Shown: in pieces, positions 51,387-60,090 of the stretch | How the letters are laid out: every line of letters begins with the position of its first letter | Numbering within the stretch: position 1 is the stretch's first letter | Source: an uncultured Alphaproteobacteria bacterium | GTDB lineage: Bacteria > Pseudomonadota > Alphaproteobacteria > HIMB59 | DNA: 64,000 nt | Assembly (NCBI GenBank): GCA_902588615.1 | Contig: CACIPV010000001.1 | Coordinates: 24,001-88,000, forward strand | Direction: 5' to 3' | Notes under the pieces: model-generated | Told to the model about the DNA's origin: nothing | The model's database searches: none | What the model saw: only the letters and a program-made list of their open reading frames with translations | Translations under genes and position numbers: made by a program

Positions 51387-52623
51387 AATTTACTCCCTTC
51401 AAATCTAATTCTCTAATTAATATTTTTGATAGAAAGCTCTTTATATGAGGTTTAATACTCTTTTTTTTAAAATTACACGAAATTTTAAAATAATTTTTAT
51501 GATTAACTGTAAATGCAGTAATAAAGTAAATTTTGAATGCCTTAGAATTTTTTTGTATTTTCCCTAACTCTCCATTAATTGATTTGATTATTTTATTTAG
51601 ATATGAAGTTTTAAAAAAAAACTTGTTGTGTAATTGGTTACTTACTATTTGAAGTATTTTTGATTTAGAAGATTTTAATGCAGAAATAAAATATATGTTT
51701 AAAGAAGAATAGTAATTATGATTTGATGAGAGATAATTTAGAAATTTATGCTGATATAAAGTTTTATTATTTATTAGATCGATCTTATTAACTAGTACTA
51801 AAAAAGGTTTATTTCTTTTAGACAAAGATCCTATTAATGATAGGTCTAATCTTGACTCAGAATTAGCGTCTAGTAACAGTATAATTAACGAGGCCTTTTT
51901 TATAAAATGTTCAGATTGCTCTAGAGAGAGTTTTTCGAAATCAAAATTTTTTCTTTTAGATCTACTTCTAATAAAACCAGCGGTATCAATAAATTCTAAT
52001 GTTTGATTTTTATACTGAATATCCCAATTTACTGAGTCACGGGTTGTGTGGAGATGTGGCGAAGTCTTAGATAAGGATATATTCATTATTTTATTAAAAA
52101 GTGTTGATTTTCCTGTATTTTCTTTGCCAAATATTGCTATTGTTTTTTTGTCTTTATTTCTAACATTTGAGTTCCGTTTTTTATTCTCATTAGAAAGGTA
52201 TATTTTTAATAATGAAAAGTTATCAATATTATTTGTAAAAGTTTTATCAAATAAATTCGATATGAAGCTTTTTTGATCAATTTTTTTAAATGAGAAAAGC
52301 AAAAGTTTATATTTTTTAGAGTATAATTTTTTACATATTTTTTTATCATCATTAGTAAAAGATGAGACTATATAAATAAATTTAATGTTATCTAAACTGA
52401 GTAATGAAATCTTTTTTAAAAGTTCTGCAAAATCTGACAATTTATAAAATCCTGGTGTATCATATAAATTGTATTCAAAATTTTCTGATGAGATATTTTT
52501 TCTTATTACATCAATTGTCGTATTAGCTTTGGGATTAGATATAGTCCTATGATTTTTAGAAAAAAGATTAAAAAGGTAGGATTTTCCTTCATTTACTTTT
52601 CCAATAATAAAGTAATTATTCAC
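51370..52623 (-). CDS. der: Ribosome assembly GTPase Der (EngA)
   Basis: Der has two consecutive GTPase domains and a KH-like domain and is needed for 50S maturation. In the 417 residues, G1 has a P-loop GKVNEGKS (8-15) and D-T-P-G, but the NKxD base-recognition motif is replaced (F-K-K-I-D). The second domain is complete with G-K-E-N-T-G-K-S-T, D-T-A-G and N-K-I-D. The C-terminal KH-like domain (about 330-417) is present. The start is GTG at 52623, overlapping bamB by 8 bp. bamB-der is the usual order. Confidence 0.92.
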   Translation of the reverse strand: MNNYFIIGKVNEGKSYLFNLFSKNHRTISNPKANTTIDVIRKNISSENFEYNLYDTPGFYKLSDFAELLKKISLLSLDNIKFIYIVSSFTNDDKKICKKLYSKKYKLLLFSFKKIDQKSFISNLFDKTFTNNIDNFSLLKIYLSNENKKRNSNVRNKDKKTIAIFGKENTGKSTLFNKIMNISLSKTSPHLHTTRDSVNWDIQYKNQTLEFIDTAGFIRSRSKRKNFDFEKLSLEQSEHFIKKASLIILLLDANSESRLDLSLIGSLSKRNKPFLVLVNKIDLINNKTLYQHKFLNYLSSNHNYYSSLNIYFISALKSSKSKILQIVSNQLHNKFFFKTSYLNKIIKSINGELGKIQKNSKAFKIYFITAFTVNHKNYFKISCNFKKKSIKPHIKSFLSKILIRELDLKGVNFSLIF

Positions 52624-53803
52624 TTAATTTAAAAAGACTTTTATCATCTTTGAGGTATATATTTTGATTTTGAAAATAAATTTCTAAATTAATTGCAAAT
52701 TTATTTTTATAAAAATGATCTTCAGTTTTGTTATTTATGTTAATTGTATGAATTCCCTCTTCAGAAATTAAATTAATACTATTATTAGCACTAAAAATTA
52801 ATTGAGGTGACTCGTTGTTATGTACATATGAATTAATAACCTTTCCATTTTCTGATAATATTAAAATTTTATCTAAAGTAAGGATAGCTAAGTGTCCATT
52901 GCTAGAGAAGAGGTAGTATAGTATAGTGCTGTTCAAATTAATCTCCCAAAATATTTCTGAAGTTGTTGGATTAAAAACTGAAATTTTTCCAGATCTATCT
53001 ATAAAATATAAATTTTCATTATAACTAAATGGGGCATCTAAAAGTTCTCTAAAAATCCCTAATGAAGTTAAAATATTAAGATCCTCCAATATATAATTTA
53101 TGTAATAATCAGAATTATTTTTATTGAATGTCAATAATGTTCCAGTATTAAATAAATAATATAAATTTGTATTATCTTCATATATGTTTGCTTTCATTGT
53201 TATACCGGGATTGGGGTTAAAATTATCTTTTTTTTCAATGGAATAATTATCAAGATTAATTTCATATATTTCTCCAAAGACACTGAAAATTATTAACTTA
53301 TTATTAAATAAAATTGGTATCGTATTTGTAAAAAAATCAAATTTAGCAGCTTCAGTTACTTTTTGACTTTCTAAAAATAATATGCGTGATTTATTAGTTA
53401 ATATATAAATTATATTATCATATTGAAAAATATGAAGTGCATTTTCGTCTTTATCTAAATTTAAATCAAATTCAAAATTATCTTGATTATTATAATCAAT
53501 CAAATGAAGGGATTTATCGTTAGCTAAAATAATTTTGTCATTGGTAAAATCAATAACAGAATTTTTATTAATATTAATAATTTTATCTATTTCTATATTA
53601 TTAATATTTAACGAAGAATTACTTAATTTTGGAAATATAATATCATCAAAGTCAACTTCTGAGTAATTATTATCATCATCTTTGTAATTAGAAAAAATTT
53701 CAATAACATCGTTTTTAGGAATGTAGTCAGGTTCAATTTTACCTAAATATTGGTTACAAGATGAAATTGCTAAAATGAAAAATAAATATTTAATTTTTTT
53801 CAT
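52616..53803 (-). CDS. bamB: Outer membrane assembly lipoprotein BamB (beta-propeller)
   Basis: BamB is a lipoprotein beta-propeller of the BAM complex. From ATG at 53803 it has 395 residues: a signal with lipobox I-S-S-C (cysteine near residue 16), then repeated short beta-strand blades typical of PQQ-like propellers (for example the W-E-I-N-L segment). Primary sequence is highly diverged, so the call leans on lipobox, repeat pattern and position before der. ATG overlaps the yfgM-like gene by 14 bp (ATGAAAAAAATTAA). Confidence 0.82.
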   Translation of the reverse strand: MKKIKYLFFILAISSCNQYLGKIEPDYIPKNDVIEIFSNYKDDDNNYSEVDFDDIIFPKLSNSSLNINNIEIDKIININKNSVIDFTNDKIILANDKSLHLIDYNNQDNFEFDLNLDKDENALHIFQYDNIIYILTNKSRILFLESQKVTEAAKFDFFTNTIPILFNNKLIIFSVFGEIYEINLDNYSIEKKDNFNPNPGITMKANIYEDNTNLYYLFNTGTLLTFNKNNSDYYINYILEDLNILTSLGIFRELLDAPFSYNENLYFIDRSGKISVFNPTTSEIFWEINLNSTILYYLFSSNGHLAILTLDKILILSENGKVINSYVHNNESPQLIFSANNSINLISEEGIHTININNKTEDHFYKNKFAINLEIYFQNQNIYLKDDKSLFKLSE

Positions 53804-54275
53804 TAGATAACCTATCAATAGCTTTGATAAAAAAATTATTTAAATTATCTCTATCTGACTCACTAAAATCAAAGTTATTAAGGTCTGAATTATAAAAATA
53901 TATTTTAGCGATTTCATTAAAAGTAAAATTAGTATCTAATGATAGAGATTTTATCAATTCTTTATCTAAGTTAATTAAAGCTTTTTTCAATAATATTATA
54001 TCTTTATCAATTTTGTCATATCGATCTAAATTTCTAATTGAGGTTAATTTTAAATCACTAAAAAATGAAACATTGGGATTATCTAAACTAGATAAATAAA
54101 ATAGTTTTTCATCTAAATTTGAATTTTGTTCATTATAAAGCTCTGCCAAAAAAATATCGAATAATTTTTCATCATCTTTAGAATTATTTTGTAAAATGAA
54201 ATAAAGAGCGATAACTAATAAAAAAGATATAATTCCAAGTAAAGATAAATTTCTTTTATTAATTAATTTTTCCAT
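53790..54275 (-). CDS. YfgM-like membrane-anchored protein
   Basis: The 161 residues (from ATG 54275) have one N-terminal transmembrane segment (about residues 11-28) followed by a soluble helical domain, the layout of YfgM-type proteins, which associate with the Sec translocon and periplasmic chaperones. The TPR-like repeats are diverged, so the family is inferred from topology and from the position directly before bamB-der, where alphaproteobacteria carry this gene. ATG at 54317 would start inside the preceding gene. It overlaps bamB by 14 bp. Confidence 0.68.
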   Translation of the reverse strand: MEKLINKRNLSLLGIISFLLVIALYFILQNNSKDDEKLFDIFLAELYNEQNSNLDEKLFYLSSLDNPNVSFFSDLKLTSIRNLDRYDKIDKDIILLKKALINLDKELIKSLSLDTNFTFNEIAKIYFYNSDLNNFDFSESDRDNLNNFFIKAIDRLSNEKN

Positions 54276-54811
54276 TTTATTGAGCAACCCATGCTTGGAT
54301 ATTGTTGGCTTGAACAATATCCTTTAGCAATAGTTTCTTCAACAGCAGAATAAAGCTCTGGTTTTCCCATAGAAGGATCTTTACCATTAGAGTCTAACCT
54401 GCCTCTATACTTAAGTTTTTTATCATCATTGAAATAATAAAACTCAGGAGTGCATTGAGCATCGAATGTTTTAGCTATTGATTGGGTGGTATCAACAATA
54501 TATTCGAATTCAAATTCAGCTCTTGATATTTGTTCAAAAAGAAATTTGTTGTGGTCCTCTTCATATGAATTTTGATCATTTGGCATAAAAGCAATGGAAT
54601 TAACGTCTAAAACTTTGAGTCTTTGTGTCTCAGTAGCAATCTTAGTTTCTATAGACCTAACATAAGGGCAATGATTACAAATAAACATTACTAAAAGACC
54701 ATTGGTGTCAAAAGATTCATAAAAGGACCCTTTTTCTCCTTTTAAGTTAATAAATTGAAAATTAGTAGGTTGCCAATCAATATTACAGCTTGAAGAATTT
54801 AAAAGTACCAT
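54263..54811 (-). CDS. Thioredoxin-fold (redoxin-like) protein
   Basis: The 182 residues have a thioredoxin-like fold. Features are a CxxC motif in F-I-C-N-H-C-P-Y-V near residue 45, M-P-N-D following it, and the cis-proline segment Q-C-T-P-E-F-Y-Y-F; a C-terminal G-C-S-I-K-W tail is typical of a redoxin subgroup found in many marine bacteria. It lacks a signal peptide and is probably cytoplasmic; its substrate is unknown. TATATT (54819-54824, minus) ends 7 nt before the ATG, so the mRNA may be leaderless. It overlaps the yfgM-like gene by 13 bp. Confidence 0.85.
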   Translation of the reverse strand: MVLLNSSSCNIDWQPTNFQFINLKGEKGSFYESFDTNGLLVMFICNHCPYVRSIETKIATETQRLKVLDVNSIAFMPNDQNSYEEDHNKFLFEQISRAEFEFEYIVDTTQSIAKTFDAQCTPEFYYFNDDKKLKYRGRLDSNGKDPSMGKPELYSAVEETIAKGYCSSQQYPSMGCSIKWKN

Positions 54812-54826
54812 TTAACATAATATATA

Positions 54827-55153
54827 TTGAAAATATTAAACATAAATAAAAATTATATAGACACAATTCCAAAAAAAACATTCCAATATATTCTTAATAC
54901 TTATTCTTATGGTTTATCGAAAAATATATGGAGAAATTATTCAATCCAAACACAGGATCTAAATAATACAAAGACAAAAATTACTTTTTACAAATCAAAT
55001 TTTTCTTTTCCAATTATAAAAATTGTCTACTCTAAAAAATTTGATAAAGAAATTTTTGAAATCACTTATAAAAATAAAAAAAAAAATTTTACTACTCTAA
55101 GTTCATTAAATGCATGGTTAAAAAATTATTTTTTTAACAAACCTAAGATATAA
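54827..55153 (+). CDS. Small uncharacterised protein
   Basis: I do not recognise this 108-residue, lysine-rich basic protein. It has no signal peptide, membrane segment or known motif; predicted strands (around I-T-F-Y and I-K-I-V-Y) and a C-terminal W-L-K-N-Y-F helix suggest a small alpha/beta fold. The apparent start is TTG at 54827, 15 bp from the divergent thioredoxin-like ATG. Its end overlaps rlmE tail to tail by 28 bp. It fills an otherwise empty 314-bp gap in a genome with almost none, which favours a real gene. Confidence 0.6.
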   Translation: MKILNINKNYIDTIPKKTFQYILNTYSYGLSKNIWRNYSIQTQDLNNTKTKITFYKSNFSFPIIKIVYSKKFDKEIFEITYKNKKKNFTTLSSLNAWLKNYFFNKPKI

Positions 55154-55725
55154 ATTTCTTTAGATTTTTTATCTGATGCAGCTGGTTTAATATATTGTGT
55201 TTTGTCAAAGTAAGTTTTTACAAACTTAAATAACTTTTCTGTATCCTCCCCTTGAAAATTTTTTACTAAAAAATTACCACCTTTGTTTAAATACTTTTCA
55301 ATAAATTTTGCTGAAAGCATACTTAAATCATAACTTTTGGTTTGATCTAAAAATTGGTTTCCACTTGTGTTTGGTGCTATATCTGAAATTATCGAGTCAA
55401 AAGTATATTTATTGAATGTAAATAATTCATCAATTAATTGATACTGATTTAAGTCCATCATATAAAATTTGAAATTTCCCTCAATATGCTTAACAGTTGG
55501 TAATATATCAATACCTACTATTTTATTTTTTGGGTTTTTTTTTAAAATATATTGTGTCCAACCTCCTGGTGAACATCCAACATCTAATATTTTTTTATCA
55601 TTTTTGAATAAATTATGTTTTTTATCTATTTCTTCTAATTTGTAATAAGCTCTGGAAATAATATCATTTTTCTTTGCTTTTATGTAAAAAGGGTCTTTTT
55701 TTCTAGTTTTATACCACTGTTTCAT
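55126..55725 (-). CDS. rlmE: 23S rRNA (uridine-2'-O-)-methyltransferase RlmE
   Basis: RlmE (RrmJ/FtsJ) methylates U2552 in the A-loop of 23S rRNA late in 50S assembly. The 199 residues include S-R-A-Y-Y-K-L at about residues 24-30, the SAM motif D-V-G-C-S-P-G-G-W-T-Q, S-D-I-A-P-N-T-S-G and the N-F-Q-G motif; the K-D-K-E tetrad positions appear present. ATG at 55725. It is divergent from the RND adaptor gene. Confidence 0.96.
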   Translation of the reverse strand: MKQWYKTRKKDPFYIKAKKNDIISRAYYKLEEIDKKHNLFKNDKKILDVGCSPGGWTQYILKKNPKNKIVGIDILPTVKHIEGNFKFYMMDLNQYQLIDELFTFNKYTFDSIISDIAPNTSGNQFLDQTKSYDLSMLSAKFIEKYLNKGGNFLVKNFQGEDTEKLFKFVKTYFDKTQYIKPAASDKKSKEIYILGLLKK

Positions 55726-55789
55726 TTAATTTTGCTCATAATCTGATATGTATTCGTTTACATATATTCTAGTAGGTTTAAACACATCC

Positions 55790-56695
55790 ATGTTATCGAC
55801 CATAAAAAAAATAATTATTGTATCAACCATATCACTTATAAATTCTTTATGTTACTCATCAGAATGGGGAAGCAAAGAAGAAACAGGTGAAAAATTATTT
55901 TCTGTCGAGGTTATGGACTCATCTGCACAAACTATAAAAGATAGTATTGTTTTTAGCTCAACTACTGAAGCTTTTAGGAGAATTGAAGTTAAGAGTGAAG
56001 TGATGACTACGATAGAAAAAGTGTTAGTAAAAGCAGGCTCTAAAATTAAAAAAGGTCAGCATATAGTTGAATTAGAGGATTATAAAACGAACGCTGATCT
56101 ATACAAATTAAATTTATTGTCTCAAAGTGAATTTGACAAATATGCTCTTTTTGCACCTTTTGGTGGGATACTTTTAGATGGTCATAGGATTGCTGGAGAG
56201 CTTGTGATGCCTGGAGAAAAAGTTTATGAAATCATCGATTTAAGCTCATTAAAGATATTTGGTTATATTAACGAAAATGAAATTCTAGATATATCCTTAG
56301 AAAATAAAGTTGAGGTGACAATCCTTGATGAAAAAGTTAATGGCACAATTGACTATATCTCTCCTATTTCGGATCCGGAAACTAAAACTTTTGAAATTGT
56401 TGTTAAAGTTGAAAATAAAGATCTTAGGTATAAAGATGGATTATCATCAATAATCTCTATAGTTAAAGGAAACGTTCTTGCGCATAAAATTTCTCCCTCA
56501 ATTCTAGCTTTAGGAGACTCAGGAGAGTTAGGTGTAAAAGTTATAGGGTCTGATAATACCGTTCAATTTAAAAAAATTAATGTGATAGAAGACACCTCTG
56601 ATTACATGTTAGTCTCTGGCTTGAGTCAAAAAGAACAAATTATAATCGTTGGACAGCAATACGTGTCTGCGGGAGAAAAAGTTAATTTTAATTAA
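55790..56695 (+). CDS. RND efflux periplasmic adaptor (membrane fusion protein), shortened
   Basis: From ATG at 55790 the protein has 301 residues. It has an N-terminal signal segment (MLSTIKKIIIVSTIS...), the first lipoyl half-motif (V-L-V-K-A-G-S-K-I-K-K-G-Q), the second half (F-A-P-F-G-G-I-L), a beta-barrel domain and a membrane-proximal domain, the order of AcrA-type adaptors. The alpha-helical hairpin between the lipoyl halves is only about 25 residues, far shorter than usual. No lipobox was seen. It is 2 bp upstream of the RND pump gene. An ATG at 55748 is an alternative start. Confidence 0.9.
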   Translation: MLSTIKKIIIVSTISLINSLCYSSEWGSKEETGEKLFSVEVMDSSAQTIKDSIVFSSTTEAFRRIEVKSEVMTTIEKVLVKAGSKIKKGQHIVELEDYKTNADLYKLNLLSQSEFDKYALFAPFGGILLDGHRIAGELVMPGEKVYEIIDLSSLKIFGYINENEILDISLENKVEVTILDEKVNGTIDYISPISDPETKTFEIVVKVENKDLRYKDGLSSIISIVKGNVLAHKISPSILALGDSGELGVKVIGSDNTVQFKKINVIEDTSDYMLVSGLSQKEQIIIVGQQYVSAGEKVNFN

Positions 56696-56697
56696 TC

Positions 56698-59600
56698 ATG
56701 AGCTTGGTTAACTTAGCAAGTCAATACTACAGAACTACAATTTCTATTTTCCTATTTGTTATTGTCAGTGGATCACTTGTGTTTAATAATATTCCTAAAG
56801 AGTCATCGCCAGATGTAAGTTTACCCTATATTTACGTATCTCTTGGTTTAACAGGTATATCTCCTGAGGATTCTGAGAAACTTTTAATAAAACCTGTTGA
56901 AGATGAAGTTTCAAATATCGAAGGAAAAAAAGAAATGACTAGCACTTCTTATCAAGGTGGTGGGAATGTATTATTAGAGTTTGATGCTGGGTTTGATCCT
57001 GATCAGGCACTTTTAGACACTAGAGAACAAGTTGACAGAGCAAAATCAGATTTACCTGATGATGCAGATGAACCAAAAGTAAGTGAGGTAAATATAAGTT
57101 TATTTCCTATTTTAGTAGTATCTATAAGTGGTGACATATCTGAATTTTTACTAAAGAAGATTTCAAATGACCTTAAAGACAAAATACAATCTTTACCAAA
57201 TGTTTTAGAAGTAAATATTGGTGGTGAAAGAGAAGAGCAATTAGACATTGTCATAGACCAGAATAAAATTGAAGCATATGGATTAAATTTAAATGAAATT
57301 TTAAACTTTGTAAGATCTAATAACCAAATAGTTTCTGCTGGAAACCTTGATACAGGAGATGGAAGGTTTGTAATTAAAATTCCTGGTTTATATGAAAGTT
57401 TAAATGATGTTTTTAATACACCTATAAAGGTCAATGATAAAAAAACAATTAAATTTAAAGATATTGCTCAACTTAAAAGAACTTTTAAAGATCCTGAAAA
57501 ATTTGCTCGATTAAATAATAAATCTGCGTTCACTTTAGAAATATCCAAAAGAATTGGAGCAAACATTGTAGAGACTGTTGATCAGGTAAAACAGTTAGTA
57601 AAGGAAGAACAAAAAATTCTTCCTTCAAAGGTTAACATAACTTTTTCTGGTGATGAGTCTGTAAATATAAAAAGTATGTTAGGAGATCTTCAAAACAATG
57701 TAATTTTTTCAATAATTCTTGTTATGAGTGTCGTTGTTATCTTTCTTGGTATAAGGTCTAGTTTACTGGTGGGTTTAGCAGTACCAGGCTCTTTTTTATC
57801 ATCCATTTTAATCCTTTATTCACTCGGTTTTACGATCAATATGGTTGTTTTGTTTGGATTAATTCTTTCAGTTGGGCTACTTGTTGATGGGGCTGTGGTT
57901 GTAGTTGAATATGCTCAGAGAAAAATACAAGAGGGTATGGGGCTAGCAGAGTCATATATAAAGGCTGCATCAAGAATGTCCCTTCCAATCATGGCTTCAA
58001 CTTTTACTACTATAGCAGCGTTTATTCCTCTGTTATTTTGGCCAGGTACAACTGGTGGTTTTATGAAATATATACCTATAACAGTAATATCTGTTTTAGG
58101 TTCTAGTTTAGCTATGGCATTGATAATTATTCCAATAATTGGAACTCAGGCATATAAAATTAAAAATCTTTTTTTCTTCTTTATTATACCTTTAATTTTA
58201 TTTGGTATTATTAATTTTGTTGCATTTAATTTTTTATCTCAACTAGAATTTGATAGCTACATAAATATGGGCGCAAAAGCCATAACAACAATTTCAATTG
58301 GGGTCATTTTGTTTTTTATTTTTAGATTTATAAAAAGTAAAGGTTTTTTTCAGAAAATGATTATTCCTAGAATAAATGCTGATGATGACGAAGACTTAAC
58401 TGATTTAGAAAATGTAGGTTTTTTTACTAAAATTTATCTCTTAATTTTGAGGCTCTGTATAAATAATCCTATAAAAATAGTTTTGCTCTCTTTTATATTG
58501 TTAGTTGGTATCTATGGTGCATATGGAAAGTTTGGTAAGGGAGTTACTTTTTTTCCTTCAGTTGAAGCAGAGAATACTAAGGTAATTATTTATGCTACTG
58601 GAAATCTCTCAGTTTTAGAAAAAGATAGACTCGTTGCAAAAGTAGAGTCACAGGTATTAAATTTACAAAAAAAGAATAATGAATTTGAGTCTGTTTATAC
58701 AACATCTGGAAATGTAGAAAATAGACAAGAAAGCTCGCCTGATATTATAGGATTTATAGATATAGAATTCAAAGATTGGGATAAAAGAAGAAAAGCAGAT
58801 ACAATAATTTCTGAAATAAGAAAAGAAACTTCATTTATTCCTGGGATTAAAGTTGAAACAAGAACTTTAAGAGCAGGTCCTCCTAGAGGGAAGCCCATTG
58901 AAATCAATTTAACTTCTTCTGATCCTAAAATCACAGTTCAAGAACTCAAAAGAATTGAAAAATATTTATCTAGCATATCTGGTTTAAAGGATTTAGAAAC
59001 TTCTCTACCCTCTCCTAGTATTGAATATGAGCTTTATGTTGATAGAGAAGAGGCTGCAAAATATGGTGCTAGTATTTCAATAATAGGTAACACCATAAAA
59101 CTTCTTACAAGTGGGCTAAAATTGAGTGAATTTAGACCTGATGATAGTGATGAATCTATACCCATTTACCTTCGATTGCCAAAAGAACAAAGAACGATCG
59201 ACCAATTAGACAGTATTAAGATACCAACATCTGCAGGCTATGTACCAATTTCAAATTTTACTAAAATTGAAACCAATCAAGAGACAGGAAATTTGACCAG
59301 AGTAGAACAGAATAGAATTGAAACAATTAAATCAGATGTATCTAGATTTTATCAAACTGATGCTTATGTCAGACTTATAAAACATTGGCTTGGAATTGAA
59401 AAATTCAATATTCCAAATAACTTTGGTTTAGATATACCTGAATTTAATTCAGCAAATATTGACCCTAGAGTAAAAATAGAATTTAAGGGAGAGGATGAAA
59501 GTCAGCAGAAGTCTAAAGCTTTTCTACAAAAAGCTTTTTTGATAGCTGTATTTTTAATGGGTTTAATTCTTTTGACCCAATTTAATAGTTTTAGTAGCAC

Positions 59601-60090
59601 CTTATTAATTTTATTTGCTGTAATTATGTCAACGGTGGGTGTTGTTTTAGGGCTCTTAATTACAAAACAACCATTTGGAATAGTCATGAGCGGGATAGGT
59701 GTCATATCGTTAGCAGGCATAGTTGTAAACAACAATATAGTCTTAATTGATACCTTCGATAGATTAATAAAAAAGACAAATGATGCTAGAGATGCCATTT
59801 TAATGACAGGTGCACAAAGACTAAGGCCTGTTTTATTGACTACAACTACAACGGTGCTTGGTTTGCTTCCCATGGCTTTAAAATTAAATATTGATTTTGT
59901 AAACTTTGAATATAGTTATAACTCCCCTGACACACAGTGGTGGGTAGATTTATCGAGGGCAATTGTTTTTGGACTTCTTTTTTCTACTTTATTGACTTTA
60001 CTTGTAACTCCATCAGCTTTGATGCTTAAATCAAAATACTTAACTAACTCCTCTAAAAAATTTGATAAAATAGGTAAACAAACTCAATAA
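56698..60090 (+). CDS. RND superfamily efflux transporter permease
   Basis: This is an AcrB-like proton-driven inner-membrane pump of 1130 residues, longer than AcrB. It has the N-terminal helix, two large periplasmic loops and two bundles of transmembrane helices. Helix 4 reads L-L-V-D-G-A-V-V-V-V-E, so only one of the two AcrB aspartates (407/408) is kept. The helix 10 motif G-I-V-V-N-N-N-I-V-L-I-D has Asn where AcrB has Lys940. There is an additional insertion of about 150 residues after the first helix bundle with extra hydrophobic stretches (about 485-545). It overlaps pssA tail to tail by 51 bp. Substrate unknown. Confidence 0.93.
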   Translation: MSLVNLASQYYRTTISIFLFVIVSGSLVFNNIPKESSPDVSLPYIYVSLGLTGISPEDSEKLLIKPVEDEVSNIEGKKEMTSTSYQGGGNVLLEFDAGFDPDQALLDTREQVDRAKSDLPDDADEPKVSEVNISLFPILVVSISGDISEFLLKKISNDLKDKIQSLPNVLEVNIGGEREEQLDIVIDQNKIEAYGLNLNEILNFVRSNNQIVSAGNLDTGDGRFVIKIPGLYESLNDVFNTPIKVNDKKTIKFKDIAQLKRTFKDPEKFARLNNKSAFTLEISKRIGANIVETVDQVKQLVKEEQKILPSKVNITFSGDESVNIKSMLGDLQNNVIFSIILVMSVVVIFLGIRSSLLVGLAVPGSFLSSILILYSLGFTINMVVLFGLILSVGLLVDGAVVVVEYAQRKIQEGMGLAESYIKAASRMSLPIMASTFTTIAAFIPLLFWPGTTGGFMKYIPITVISVLGSSLAMALIIIPIIGTQAYKIKNLFFFFIIPLILFGIINFVAFNFLSQLEFDSYINMGAKAITTISIGVILFFIFRFIKSKGFFQKMIIPRINADDDEDLTDLENVGFFTKIYLLILRLCINNPIKIVLLSFILLVGIYGAYGKFGKGVTFFPSVEAENTKVIIYATGNLSVLEKDRLVAKVESQVLNLQKKNNEFESVYTTSGNVENRQESSPDIIGFIDIEFKDWDKRRKADTIISEIRKETSFIPGIKVETRTLRAGPPRGKPIEINLTSSDPKITVQELKRIEKYLSSISGLKDLETSLPSPSIEYELYVDREEAAKYGASISIIGNTIKLLTSGLKLSEFRPDDSDESIPIYLRLPKEQRTIDQLDSIKIPTSAGYVPISNFTKIETNQETGNLTRVEQNRIETIKSDVSRFYQTDAYVRLIKHWLGIEKFNIPNNFGLDIPEFNSANIDPRVKIEFKGEDESQQKSKAFLQKAFLIAVFLMGLILLTQFNSFSSTLLILFAVIMSTVGVVLGLLITKQPFGIVMSGIGVISLAGIVVNNNIVLIDTFDRLIKKTNDARDAILMTGAQRLRPVLLTTTTTVLGLLPMALKLNIDFVNFEYSYNSPDTQWWVDLSRAIVFGLLFSTLLTLLVTPSALMLKSKYLTNSSKKFDKIGKQTQ

